Positions 26,590 to 35,741 of a stretch of DNA of 64,000 nucleotides are shown piece by piece; within the stretch, counting starts at the first letter, position 1, and the number at the start of each line of letters is the position of its first letter. The translations under genes were made by a program, and so were the position numbers. This stretch comes from Nitrospina sp. (GTDB lineage Bacteria > Nitrospinota > Nitrospinia > Nitrospinales > VA-1): NCBI GenBank assembly GCA_018673915.1, contig JABHBK010000008.1, positions 59,440-123,439 on the forward strand, given 5' to 3'. Under the pieces are notes generated by a model. It did no database searches. It saw only the letters and a list, made by a program, of their open reading frames with translations, and was not told the DNA's origin.

Positions 26590-28092
26590 CTATAAGAGTT
26601 TTTTTTCTATCGCTTCAAGGTTAATGGAGTTTTTTATTAAATCTGCGAGTTTGTTAAGCTCTTTAGATTTAAATTGGGCATAGTCAAATTTGCTTTGTGG
26701 CTCAGGAATTCCCTTTGCACTTCTCATATAGCGTAAAATATTTTGCCTGAATTGGTCTTGGTCCAAGAACCCGTGGAGGTAAGTGCCAATTACGGTTCCC
26801 TCGTTATTAATGATGCCGAAGTTCATTGGGTTATCCTCATTTGGAGATGAGAATAGAGCCTGATAGTCGGTCCCGAAAGTTGTCCGTCCCATATGAATTT
26901 CATAGCCTTCACACTGGATGCCCATTGGGAAAACACGGCTATTGACAGTCTCCAGTTGTATTTGACGGGTCAATTTTTCTGATAAAATCGTAGTTTCAAA
27001 GTCAAAGAGTCCCAAGCCCTCCACTTCTTTTTCTGAACTCTCCAAATTTTCTGGATCCTTGATTTTTTTACCTAGCATTTGAAAGCCACCACAGATACCG
27101 AGGATCAAACTTCCGGATTGGTGGCATTTCAGGATTTCACGGGCCAGAAACTGCCTGTTCAAACTAGCCATATCTCCGATTGTGTTTTTGCTTCCGGGAA
27201 GAATAATTATATCCGGGTTTCCTAATTGCGAAGGGTGGTGCACGTATCGAATAGATATAGATGGATCATGCGCAAGAGGTGAGAGGTCGGTAAAATTAGA
27301 AATTCGAGGGAGTTGAATAACAGCAATATTCAAAACGCCTTGCGCATTTATCTCCGCCGAATAAGATCCTTGTGGTATGGAGTCTTCCTCATCAATAATC
27401 AGATCTTTGAAATAGGGGACAACTCCCAATACTGGCTTGTCTACCATTTCCTCGAATTGATCAATGCCAGGTTTTAAAAGGTCGATGTCGCCACGAAATT
27501 TATTAATGATGAATCCGATTATCCGATCCTGCTCACTTTTACTTAACAGATCATAAGTTCCTTTCATCCATGCGAACACCCCTCCTCGGTCAATGTCTCC
27601 AACCAGAAGTACCGGAGCTTCAGCCTTTTCTGCGATGAACATGTTTACTAAATCTGTTTTTTTTAAGTTGATTTCCGCTGGGCTTCCAGCCCCTTCAATG
27701 ATTATCAAGTCATACTTGCTTCTCATTTCAGCGAGGGCGGAAAGAACGATTTTTTGATGTTCTTGATACTGAGCATAATAATTTTTGGCGTTTCTAGATC
27801 CGTTTGGTTTTCCCATTAATATGACTTGGGAGTTATTGTCCCCGGAAGGTTTTAATAGGATAGGATTCATGGCAACTTCGGGGCTTAATCCGCAAGCCTC
27901 TGCCTGATAGGCTTGCGCGCGTCCCATTTCTTCTCCCTGTTTTGTCACGAAAGAGTTCAAAGCCATATTTTGAGCTTTGAAGGGCGCTACTTTATACCCA
28001 GTCTGATAAAAATATCGACAGAAGGCTGCAGTCAATAGGCTCTTCCCGACCCCAGAACCCGTTCCTTGAATCATTAAAGTTTTTGCCGTCAT
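26590..28092 (-). CDS. cbiP: Adenosylcobyric acid synthase
   Basis: About 500 residues from the ATG at 28092, where the protein begins MTAKTLMIQGTGSGVGKSLL; an upstream in-frame candidate at 28137 adds 15 residues not typical of the family. The P-loop is GTGSGVGKS (10-18), with FKAQNMALNSFVTKQGEEMGRAQ next. The C-terminal glutamine amidotransferase has GICGGFQMLG with the nucleophilic Cys, and HGFLD near the end. It amidates side chains b, d, e and g. It is the first cobalamin gene of the leftward cluster. No cobalamin riboswitch fits in the short upstream gap. Confidence 0.94.
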   Translation of the reverse strand: MTAKTLMIQGTGSGVGKSLLTAAFCRYFYQTGYKVAPFKAQNMALNSFVTKQGEEMGRAQAYQAEACGLSPEVAMNPILLKPSGDNNSQVILMGKPNGSRNAKNYYAQYQEHQKIVLSALAEMRSKYDLIIIEGAGSPAEINLKKTDLVNMFIAEKAEAPVLLVGDIDRGGVFAWMKGTYDLLSKSEQDRIIGFIINKFRGDIDLLKPGIDQFEEMVDKPVLGVVPYFKDLIIDEEDSIPQGSYSAEINAQGVLNIAVIQLPRISNFTDLSPLAHDPSISIRYVHHPSQLGNPDIIILPGSKNTIGDMASLNRQFLAREILKCHQSGSLILGICGGFQMLGKKIKDPENLESSEKEVEGLGLFDFETTILSEKLTRQIQLETVNSRVFPMGIQCEGYEIHMGRTTFGTDYQALFSSPNEDNPMNFGIINNEGTVIGTYLHGFLDQDQFRQNILRYMRSAKGIPEPQSKFDYAQFKSKELNKLADLIKNSINLEAIEKKLL

Positions 28093-28177
28093 AATTATTG
28101 CTGCTCGTTGGTTAATGCCAAAATCGGTTGTTGCCAAGACTTGATGCTACAACTAATTTTTAAAATCATTATTTGTT

Positions 28178-28837
28178 TTAAGAGTTAAAAAAATCGCACA
28201 AGCTCTGCAGATTTTCTGGTTTGACTTCATGAGACTGGGCCGTCTCTGTGGATACAACCTGATGCCCATGATTTTTCATTTCTTCTAGCGCATGATCCGC
28301 TAGAAAAGAGGGAACGACCTCATCGTTACTGCCAAATATTCCAAGGATATTTAGAGCTTTTCTTTTTTTAATGGCTTGGCTTGGTAATTCTGGCAGGAAG
28401 CCGCATATGGAAGCCACTTTAAAAAGAGCATGTCTACCCAGAAGGGTATAAGTCAGGGATGCGGCCCCTCCTTGGGAAAAACCCCATAGGCAGGTTCTCA
28501 AAGTTCTCTGCGGGTTTATATTTAAATAATGTTGGTGAGCAGAATCGATAATTTGTGCTGTATAGGTGACAAAGGTTTCTACCGATTCTTTTTGCCGGGG
28601 GCCGTCTTCCCACCAACTCCAAATGCCATCTCCCGAATTTATTTGTCCTTCTGGAAAAACCATTAAGGTGTTCTGGAGTTTTAGGCGGTTACCCTGGACA
28701 AGCATATTTTCAGGGGTGGAGCTTGCACCATGAAAGCCGATTAAAAGGTTGACGGGTTTTTCTTCGTTAATTTCTGTTTCCCCCAATATGACTTTCTTCT
28801 TATTCCATTCGGTGGTCGAATATTTGGTTGCCATCAC
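28178..28837 (-). CDS. Alpha/beta-hydrolase, carboxylesterase/phospholipase-like
   Basis: 219 residues. The nucleophile elbow is G-F-S121-Q-G-G, with Asp172 in GSNDEVVP and His203 in QSHEV completing a Ser-Asp-His triad at the usual spacing for the esterase/phospholipase (YpfH/EstB-like) group. HGASSTPEN near residue 36 supplies the oxyanion region. No signal peptide, so it is probably cytoplasmic. Substrate unknown. Its ATG overlaps the stop of the upstream polymerase gene by four bases (ATGA), so the two are co-translated. Confidence 0.85.
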   Translation of the reverse strand: MMATKYSTTEWNKKKVILGETEINEEKPVNLLIGFHGASSTPENMLVQGNRLKLQNTLMVFPEGQINSGDGIWSWWEDGPRQKESVETFVTYTAQIIDSAHQHYLNINPQRTLRTCLWGFSQGGAASLTYTLLGRHALFKVASICGFLPELPSQAIKKRKALNILGIFGSNDEVVPSFLADHALEEMKNHGHQVVSTETAQSHEVKPENLQSLCDFFNS

Positions 28838-30150
28838 TCGGATTCTGTTAATTGTGATTGAATTATGCCTTCGGCCAGTGCAATAGCTTCCTCATGAGTG
28901 GTTATATTGCCTAGCACTTGAGCCTTTTGAACATAGTGCAGGATTTTACCAAAAAGTGGAGAAGGTGAAAGGCCAAACTGATGAATTATGTCCTTACCAT
29001 CTAATAAGGGTTTTTTGCTCATCATTGGAAGAAACTGACAATAATAAAATTTTAATATATCGTTGCAGAAAAGAACTGCATTTTTTGAATGGGATCCTGA
29101 AATAAAAAAGATTACAGAAGCTGGTAGTTTCTCACGAACCTTATTGCTCAATTCGAAAATTTCATCCAAGCCATGATTTTTTTTTGAATGCATTTCAGCC
29201 AAATAGCATGCCCCATTCAGGGTCTGGTCTATAAATTTGATCTCTGCATTATTGGGGCGGATGTCCCATTCCTGAGCAGCAGAGGAATCGGGGCTTTTCC
29301 TAGTCTCTTCATTTTCTTTAATCCCCTTTAGTAAGACAGCATTTTTTAAAAGATACTGATTGTCTGTAATACCGCGTGTATTCAATTCATCCGCATATTC
29401 TGGAAAGGTTTTCCCCGGTTCATTTACTAATGCTTCCAGTTTTTGATATTGGGCATACGTTTTAGAATAATTTTCATCAGATTTTGGAAAAAGACATTCC
29501 AAAAGTCCAGAGCAATGCATAATTTTCAACAAGGATACTGTGTTCCGGGTTTTAAAAAATAATGTCAATTCATACCATATTCTTTCCTGGGCAGATTCAA
29601 TCAATGTAGATTTGTGACGGAAAATTTTGTCCAATGTGTTTTCATCAATTTCAAAATCCAGAGTAGCGGCGAAACGGAAGGCTCGGAGCATGCGCAGGGG
29701 ATCAGATTGAAAAATAGGTCCTGATAAAACCCGGATTTTCCTGTCTTTCAAATCTTCCTGTCCTTTGTGAGGATCAATAATGCTTTTTTTTCCGGATAGA
29801 AAATCTGATAAGAGTAGGCCCATTGCATTAATGGTGAAATCTCTTTGCGATAAGTCTTCCTCTATATTTTCCCCCTGCAAATCGGTGAAATCCAAATGTT
29901 GTTTTTGATCGAGGATAACGCGAACCGTTTTTCGTCCCGGTGAATTATCAAGGGGCACACAAGTGAAATTGAGCGAACGAGCAAAGTTGCTTCCCAATTC
30001 TGCGGCATTTTTTCCAGTCAGGTCGAAATCTGTGCCGGCTTTTCGGGATAAATAATCTCTCAACGTGCCTCCAACAACGTATAGTTTTTGGTTAAGACGA
30101 GTTGAAAAATTTAATAGTTCCAGCAGGATTGGTTTGGTCGGTGAATCCAT
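28834..30150 (-). CDS. CCA-adding enzyme / poly(A) polymerase family nucleotidyltransferase
   Basis: 438 residues. The class II nucleotidyltransferase head has VVGGTLRDYL (about 25-34) and the metal-binding pair in TDFDLT. QRDFTINAM and DPLRMLRAFRFAATLDFEID are the nucleotide- and RNA-binding segments. The C-terminal half (about 230-438) is divergent and lacks an obvious HD motif. It either repairs tRNA 3' CCA ends or adds poly(A) to RNA; sequence alone does not separate these. The downstream esterase gene overlaps its stop codon. Confidence 0.87.
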   Translation of the reverse strand: MDSPTKPILLELLNFSTRLNQKLYVVGGTLRDYLSRKAGTDFDLTGKNAAELGSNFARSLNFTCVPLDNSPGRKTVRVILDQKQHLDFTDLQGENIEEDLSQRDFTINAMGLLLSDFLSGKKSIIDPHKGQEDLKDRKIRVLSGPIFQSDPLRMLRAFRFAATLDFEIDENTLDKIFRHKSTLIESAQERIWYELTLFFKTRNTVSLLKIMHCSGLLECLFPKSDENYSKTYAQYQKLEALVNEPGKTFPEYADELNTRGITDNQYLLKNAVLLKGIKENEETRKSPDSSAAQEWDIRPNNAEIKFIDQTLNGACYLAEMHSKKNHGLDEIFELSNKVREKLPASVIFFISGSHSKNAVLFCNDILKFYYCQFLPMMSKKPLLDGKDIIHQFGLSPSPLFGKILHYVQKAQVLGNITTHEEAIALAEGIIQSQLTESE

Positions 30151-30272
30151 GGATTAAAAGAAGTGTTATTGGTAAATTGTGATTTATTGTACAGGAAATA
30201 GGAAGTTTGTTTTAGTATCTTTAATGCAGGGGTTGATGCAATCGGAGGGCTAAGCAGGATTCCTAAGGGTGA

Positions 30273-31250
30273 TTAAACTTCCCACCCGGATGAGAGACGG
30301 ACTTGTTTTGAAACGAAGATCCTTCCATCCCTTTTCACAAACTGCAGGTCGGTATTGGTCAAAGCCCCAATAATTTGCTGAAGGTTTTCAGAAGGTTTGC
30401 TTTGTGGATCTTTGATTAAAAATGGGATCATATCGTCAATAGAATCCCTGACCCGGTCACTTTCGATAATATACCCGAGGTAAGTGACTTCGATTTCAAG
30501 GAATTTTTTAACTAGCTTAAGAAGATTCTCTCCAGCCATTAGATCCTTGCGGTTTCTCACACGGTTGACTACCAGACCAGGGGTAAAGTCCTGGATCAAT
30601 GTTTCAAGGCGATCAGCTTGGTCAGGAAATTGTTCCGCGAATTTTGAGCGCAATAAACCGGTGGTGTAAGATTCCATATCTGCATCATTTGGATTGGAAT
30701 GGTCCACTACCCTCTGGATTTCCGGAAAATCCTGGAAAGCGAGAGATATCCGGCGAAACAGGGCAGACCGTATGAAGCTGAATGTCTTCATGATAGAAGT
30801 CATTTCTGGTGTCGTCATGACCACGCCCTGAGTGCTGATGTTGAAGAAATCAATGACGTTGTAGTTGGTTCCCGGACCCAAATCAAGGAGGATGGTGTCG
30901 GCTTCCAATTTTTTTATGAAAGAAATAATGGTGCCAATCTTTTCTGAATCAATATTTGCGCTTCCAGGATTGTCTCCTGCACCACTGACAAATTTCAGAT
31001 TGCTAATACCGGTATCCAGGAGCAGGGTTCTGGGATCGGTAATTTCAGCATTAAAGAAATCTTGAAATCCGTGAGCAGGGTTGGTGATACCCAGCAAGGC
31101 ATGAAGATTGGATGCACCAAAATCAGTATCCATAAGAATAACTTTTTGACCGCTCAAAGCCATTCCTGCGGCAAGATTGGTGCAGACAACACTTTTCCCA
31201 ATGCCGCCTTTTCCGCCTCCTACGGCGATAATGTTAATTGGATTTGTCAT
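30273..31250 (-). CDS. MinD/FlhG-like ParA-family ATPase
   Basis: 325 residues. A deviant Walker A, KGGIGKS (14-20), is followed by the switch region DTDFGASNLHALLG and DLGPGTNYNVIDFF, as in MinD, FlhG and related positioning ATPases. The last 60 residues are extra and charged. No obvious C-terminal membrane amphipathic helix of MinD is seen. The gene follows an acidic membrane-anchored protein after 38 bases on the same strand, suggesting a pair in which the ATPase acts at the membrane. FlhG-like control of flagella or pili is one option; no flagellar gene is nearby. Confidence 0.83.
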   Translation of the reverse strand: MTNPINIIAVGGGKGGIGKSVVCTNLAAGMALSGQKVILMDTDFGASNLHALLGITNPAHGFQDFFNAEITDPRTLLLDTGISNLKFVSGAGDNPGSANIDSEKIGTIISFIKKLEADTILLDLGPGTNYNVIDFFNISTQGVVMTTPEMTSIMKTFSFIRSALFRRISLAFQDFPEIQRVVDHSNPNDADMESYTTGLLRSKFAEQFPDQADRLETLIQDFTPGLVVNRVRNRKDLMAGENLLKLVKKFLEIEVTYLGYIIESDRVRDSIDDMIPFLIKDPQSKPSENLQQIIGALTNTDLQFVKRDGRIFVSKQVRLSSGWEV

Positions 31251-31288
31251 TGTATTTGTACTTTGAATGTTCTGGGCTCCACAACAGA

Positions 31289-32812
31289 TTATTTATGTTT
31301 TTTCTGGTCTTTCATGAAAATAAACGATTCCAGCAAATCCATATATTTTTTACTGTCCGGAGGCACACTTGCTGATGTTCTTGTGTACCGACGGGGTTCT
31401 GCCAGGCTCTCTGGAGCATAGTCTGGAATTTTCTTGTCAACAGGTGAACTTATGGGCTCAAGAGGTTGATAACGGTTTTCAAAGCGTGTCTGTAAAAACT
31501 TGAGCCGGTCTATCAAGCTGTCAGCTTTTTCTGGAGAAGAGGGTTCATCCTCTGATTCCATGGAATATGCGGATCGTTCAGTGCTGTCCTCAGACTGGAT
31601 TGATTCTGGTTCGAACGTGAAATTTTCAGAAGTAATTACCGGCTCATTGGCTGGGATATCAGACTCTGGTTCAAAAGTGAAGCTTTCGGAAGAGGCCTCA
31701 GGTTCATAGTCACGAGTGTCCGGAATTTCCAGCTCTGATTTTGCTTCCATGCCCTGTGTTTCTAATTCAGGTTCCAAAGATGCCAGGATTTCGGAATCCG
31801 AAAGTTCTGAGATAGATTCGGAAGATGCCGCGGACTCTTCAGGAGAACCGGATTCAGGCACTGGTGGGGGATCTTCCAGGAAATACTCTTCTTCCTCTAC
31901 ATCAGAGGAATATTCTTCATCAATGGTGGCATTCCCGCCAATATGTATTTGACTCATATCCTTCATGGGATTAGGAATCTCGTCGGGTTCTTCAATTTGT
32001 TGAGTTAGTTGATTGATAGTCCGTTCCATTTCATCTTGAAGATCCTTGATGGCCTTATCTTGCTCATCTTCGTCAAGCTCTGAGTAGTTCGCGAAGGGGT
32101 CATTTGCGGGCAACTCATCCTCTTCTTCCAGTTCTGTTAGTTCCCCTTCTTCCTGGAGCTCCTTGATGGCTTGATCGTGAGAGGTATCATCGATATTGAG
32201 CTCAGAGATAACATCCTTATCTTTTTCATTGAGGTCAAGATCCTCCGCCATGAATTCATTCAATTCCTTATCAAATTCACTTTCTGCCAACAGCGAGCTG
32301 ATAGGTTCTTCATTTACTTCGGAGTTGCTCGTTTCTTCGCCTTCAATTGAAGGTTCAAGCTCAAACTCATCTAATTCTGCCTCCAAGTCCTCTTCTGATA
32401 TAATTGATTCGTCTTCATCGAGAACAATTTCATGACTAGATGAATCAGCCTCACCTGCTCCAAACAAAGGTTTATCTGTTTCGTCTTCATCATTGTTATC
32501 TAGTTTGGTTTCGGGTCGGCGGAGCCTTCTCGGATCATCTTCATCAAATTCTTCCTCCTCCATCTCTTCCATCAACTCATCGAGCTTGTGCTCACGTTCT
32601 TTAGAGATAGATCGGACTTTTATCAATGTATAGGGAACGAGAAAGAGGGCGGCAATAGAAATGCCCATATACAGGGGATTATCCTGGAGTTGAATAAGAT
32701 AAGGTTTGAGAAGATTAAAAGCTTCTGTGTTTTCTAGGTCGAACCTGGAGTTCAGTTGAAACCAGATTTCTTTAAAAAACCCAAGAGCAGTTTGTAAGAA
32801 TTGTTCGATCAT
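31289..32812 (-). CDS. Highly acidic membrane-anchored protein next to a MinD-like ATPase
   Basis: 507 residues. A single transmembrane segment lies at about 47-66. The rest is an extremely Glu/Asp/Ser-rich, low-complexity region that is probably disordered, with short imperfect repeats such as SFTFEPESDIPANEPV and NFTFEPESIQSE (about residues 375-410). The C-terminal 80 residues become more balanced and basic (DRLKFLQTRFENRYQPLEP). I recognise no family. Position suggests it recruits or regulates the adjacent MinD-like ATPase; this is inference. Low complexity makes homology searches unreliable. Confidence 0.75.
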   Translation of the reverse strand: MIEQFLQTALGFFKEIWFQLNSRFDLENTEAFNLLKPYLIQLQDNPLYMGISIAALFLVPYTLIKVRSISKEREHKLDELMEEMEEEEFDEDDPRRLRRPETKLDNNDEDETDKPLFGAGEADSSSHEIVLDEDESIISEEDLEAELDEFELEPSIEGEETSNSEVNEEPISSLLAESEFDKELNEFMAEDLDLNEKDKDVISELNIDDTSHDQAIKELQEEGELTELEEEDELPANDPFANYSELDEDEQDKAIKDLQDEMERTINQLTQQIEEPDEIPNPMKDMSQIHIGGNATIDEEYSSDVEEEEYFLEDPPPVPESGSPEESAASSESISELSDSEILASLEPELETQGMEAKSELEIPDTRDYEPEASSESFTFEPESDIPANEPVITSENFTFEPESIQSEDSTERSAYSMESEDEPSSPEKADSLIDRLKFLQTRFENRYQPLEPISSPVDKKIPDYAPESLAEPRRYTRTSASVPPDSKKYMDLLESFIFMKDQKKHK

Positions 32813-33134
32813 ATTTTTGGAGTGGGTTGGGGCCTAAGAGAAAGAGCACGATGCAATAAGCTTCTCTTTGGCAAAAAAGAATGTCCTCTTTAATTAATTA
32901 TTAGGATTGTGTTTTTTGCCTGACCGGAGTCAAAAATATTCTGTTTAGGCATTTTCGCCTCAATAGATTTCAAGAAAATCCCAATGCTTCACCATGGTTT
33001 TATTCCGGCAATCATATTATCACAATATTCCAGAAATGCAGTAAAATTAATTACTTGGAAGGTTTTTATGGGGCAGGTTAGATGCTATAATTGGATCGTA
33101 TTTTAGAAATATATGACTTTTGGGAAACAAATTT
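32813..33134. other. Divergent intergenic region before the glycosyltransferase
   Basis: 322 bases between the leftward acidic-protein gene and a rightward glycosyltransferase. No coding region supported. Near its right end is an extended -10 promoter element (annotated separately). Confidence 0.5.
33083..33091 (+). promoter_or_regulatory. Extended -10 promoter element
   Basis: TGCTATAAT at 33083-33091 is a perfect TGn-TATAAT extended -10 element. No good -35 is seen at 17 bases. It lies 44 bases before the glycosyltransferase ATG. Confidence 0.45.
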
Positions 33135-33872
33135 ATGAAAAAGTTGTCGGTCACTATTATTACCAAAAATGAGGAGAAGAATATTGAGAGATGCCTCAAG
33201 AGCGTAAAATGGGCCGATGAAATTGTAGTGCTGGATACCGACAGCACCGACCGGACAGTGGAAATTTGTCGACAATTCACAGATCAGGTTTTTTGCGTAG
33301 ATTGGCACGGATACGGTAAACAGAAAAATTTATGTGCAGAACGCGCCGAGCATAACTGGGTATTGAATATTGACTCGGATGAAGAGATCAGCCCGGAGGG
33401 GGCGGAGGAAATAAAAGAGGTTTTACGTGGCGAAACCAAACATCTTTTATATCATTTCCCGAGGAAAAACTTCTTTGCCCGACGTTGGGTTCGTTACGGT
33501 GGATGGTATCCGGATAAAATATCCCGGCTTTACGACAAGACACAGGTAAGCTTTACTGAATCGCTGGTGCATGAAAAGCTTGTTCCCGATGAGAATGTGG
33601 GATCCCTGCAAAACCCAATTCTTCATTATTCATTCACCGGAATGGAAGACTATATTGAGCGGCAAAACCGGTACTCCACGCTGTATGCCCGTGAAAAAAT
33701 AAACAGTGGTTTTCGGGCAGGGTGGTCGCATCTGGTTCTTCGTCCCCCGATCGCATTTTTTAAAAATTACTTTATTAGGCAGGGATTTAGGGATGGTTTC
33801 TTAGGGTTATTTCTAGCTATGGCTTTTGCCTTTTATACTTTTTTGAAATACGCCAAAACCAAAAGTATTTGA
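33135..33872 (+). CDS. Family 2 glycosyltransferase, WaaE/KdtX-like
   Basis: 245 residues from the ATG at 33135 (MKKLSVTIITKNEEKNIERC); a TTG 15 bases upstream is unlikely. GT-A fold with ADEIVVLDTDSTDRT and the DxD-type metal motif NIDSDEEI. GRWYPD-like GGWYPDKISRLYDK and VHEKL are typical of glucosyltransferases that extend the inner core of lipopolysaccharide. The C-terminal 40 residues contain a hydrophobic or amphipathic segment that may contact the membrane. Donor and acceptor are unknown. Confidence 0.86.
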   Translation: MKKLSVTIITKNEEKNIERCLKSVKWADEIVVLDTDSTDRTVEICRQFTDQVFCVDWHGYGKQKNLCAERAEHNWVLNIDSDEEISPEGAEEIKEVLRGETKHLLYHFPRKNFFARRWVRYGGWYPDKISRLYDKTQVSFTESLVHEKLVPDENVGSLQNPILHYSFTGMEDYIERQNRYSTLYAREKINSGFRAGWSHLVLRPPIAFFKNYFIRQGFRDGFLGLFLAMAFAFYTFLKYAKTKSI

Positions 33873-34059
33873 TATTTTTACCAGCAAGAATGCTCTTGGC
33901 ATTTTAAATAATTATTAAATGACAGGATTGAGGAGTTTGGGCTAGAATGAGTTTGCATTTAGGTTTTGGTGGGATATTTCCCCGAATTCGTCCCCTCTTA
34001 CGTTTACTGCTTCATCTTTAGATGGACCGGCCAACCCAGGAACTCCAGAGGCTTTTTTA

Positions 34060-34713
34060 TTGAATAAAACGCAGTTAATGTTATTAATGACCCCGGTCGT
34101 TTTATTTTCTCTTACGGTGCACGAATACTCCCACGGGAAAATGGCTTTTTTGCTAGGGGATGACACCGCCAAGCGTCTTGGCAGGCTTTCATTTAATCCT
34201 ATACGGCACCTGGATATTATTGGGGTGCTTTTTTTCTATTTTGTGGGATTTGGTTGGGCGAAACCGGTTCCTGTCGACTCTAGGAACTTTGGCAGTCCGC
34301 GTCGTGACATGATGTATGTAGCTATTGCCGGTCCACTTGCCAATATTGCCCTTGCTGTATGTTGTAGTTTTTTTATTCGCTTGATTTCCCCTGAGTTTTC
34401 ATATTTGTTTGTTATTTTAGCTTATGGTATATGGATCAATGTTGCTTTGGCGATCTTCAATATGCTACCCATGTATCCCTTAGATGGGTCAAGCGTTCTT
34501 AAAGGAATGGTTTCTCACAATGTTGCTGAAAAATTGACCAACCTGGATCGGTTCGGGGCCTTTCTGATATTAGGGGTTTTTCTGATGGACCATTTTGCCA
34601 ACACGGGAATCCTCGGAACTATTTTAATGTTACCTATCAATTATTCGGTTTTATTCCTGAGCCAGGAAACGTTTCCTATGATTATTCAAGTTTTAAAGGC
34701 GAGTTTTGCCTGA
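34060..34713 (+). CDS. Site-2-protease-like M50 membrane metallopeptidase
   Basis: 217 residues with about six hydrophobic segments. The zinc-binding motif H21-E22-Y-S-H25 lies in the first helix and the third ligand is D142 in NMLPMYPLDG, both typical of the minimal S2P/M50 group without PDZ domain. The start is TTG at 34060 with AGAGG upstream; an ATG six codons later is an alternative that still keeps the active site. It probably performs intramembrane proteolysis. The start of trpS lies 20 bases after its stop. Confidence 0.88.
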   Translation: MNKTQLMLLMTPVVLFSLTVHEYSHGKMAFLLGDDTAKRLGRLSFNPIRHLDIIGVLFFYFVGFGWAKPVPVDSRNFGSPRRDMMYVAIAGPLANIALAVCCSFFIRLISPEFSYLFVILAYGIWINVALAIFNMLPMYPLDGSSVLKGMVSHNVAEKLTNLDRFGAFLILGVFLMDHFANTGILGTILMLPINYSVLFLSQETFPMIIQVLKASFA

Positions 34714-34732
34714 TTCGGATGGGTTGTTGTCA

Positions 34733-35722
34733 ATGAAAGCTAAAAGAATTTTAAGCGGGATGCAACCTTCCGGGAAACTGCATCTGGGGAACTATTTTGG
34801 AGCGCTCAAAAACTGGGTGAGTCTGCAAGATGAGTTCGAATGCTATTATTTTATCGCAGACTGGCATGCGCTCAGTTCGCTGTACGAGGACCCCAGGCGT
34901 ATTAAAGAGTATTCTTTTGAGTTGGCAGTAGACTGGTTGAGTGCTGGGCTTGATCCTGAAAAAAGCACGATGTTTGTCCAGTCTGAAATCCCTGAGCACG
35001 CTGAGCTCCACCTGATTCTATCGATGATGGTTCCAGTGCCCTGGCTGGAGAGAAACCCTACTTATAAGGAAAAGCAGGACGAAATTAAAAATGTAGACAT
35101 GAACTCATATGGGTTTTTGGGATACCCGGTTCTCCAAACTGCGGATATCGTTTTATACCGGGCGGACTATGTTCCGGTTGGCATAGATCAGGCTCCTCAT
35201 CTCGAATTATCAAGAGAAATAGTCAGGCGCTTCCATAAGCTTTATAAAAAGAAAGTATTTAAAGAACCTGGAGCAAAAATTTCGGATATTCCCAAGCTGA
35301 ATGGGTTGGATGGTAGGAAAATGAGCAAGACCTATAATAATGCAATTTTTCTTTCTGATAGCGAAAAGGATATTGGCAAAAAAGTTCAGTCAATGCTGAC
35401 AGATCCTGCCCGAGCCCGGCGAGACGATCCTGGTGATCCCGATGTATGCAATTTGTACCCGTTTCATAAAATTTATTCCCCACAAGCGATGAAGGACGAA
35501 ATCGCATCCGATTGCCGGACAGCAAAAATAGGGTGCGGGGACTGCAAAAAGATGCTTACACAAACCATGCTTGAAGGCATGAGGCCGATGATGGCGAAAC
35601 GAGAGGAGATTCTCACCCGTCCCGACGATGTAAAAGAGATCCTTAGAGAGGGCACTCTCAAGGCACATGCTGTGGCCAAGTCTACCCTTGAACAAGCCAA
35701 ACAAGTAATGAAACTGATTTAG
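34733..35722 (+). CDS. trpS: Tryptophanyl-tRNA synthetase
   Basis: About 329 residues from the ATG at 34733; a start at 34706 would overlap the previous gene and add nine non-conserved residues. Class I synthetase: the HIGH-equivalent PSGKLHLGNYFGAL (12-25) and the KMSKS loop GRKMSKTYNN. DWHALSS and VPVGIDQAPHLELSREI are TrpRS segments. A C-terminal cluster of Cys (DCRTAKIGCGDCKK) may be structural. It precedes ileS. Confidence 0.95.
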   Translation: MKAKRILSGMQPSGKLHLGNYFGALKNWVSLQDEFECYYFIADWHALSSLYEDPRRIKEYSFELAVDWLSAGLDPEKSTMFVQSEIPEHAELHLILSMMVPVPWLERNPTYKEKQDEIKNVDMNSYGFLGYPVLQTADIVLYRADYVPVGIDQAPHLELSREIVRRFHKLYKKKVFKEPGAKISDIPKLNGLDGRKMSKTYNNAIFLSDSEKDIGKKVQSMLTDPARARRDDPGDPDVCNLYPFHKIYSPQAMKDEIASDCRTAKIGCGDCKKMLTQTMLEGMRPMMAKREEILTRPDDVKEILREGTLKAHAVAKSTLEQAKQVMKLI

Positions 35723-35741
35723 GAGCTATTGCTGATATCTT

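Noticed and set aside
28093..28177. Cobalamin riboswitch before the cob cluster
   Set aside because: The gap before cbiP is under 90 bases, too short for a cobalamin riboswitch, and no B12-box-like sequence was seen there or in the other short gaps of the cluster.
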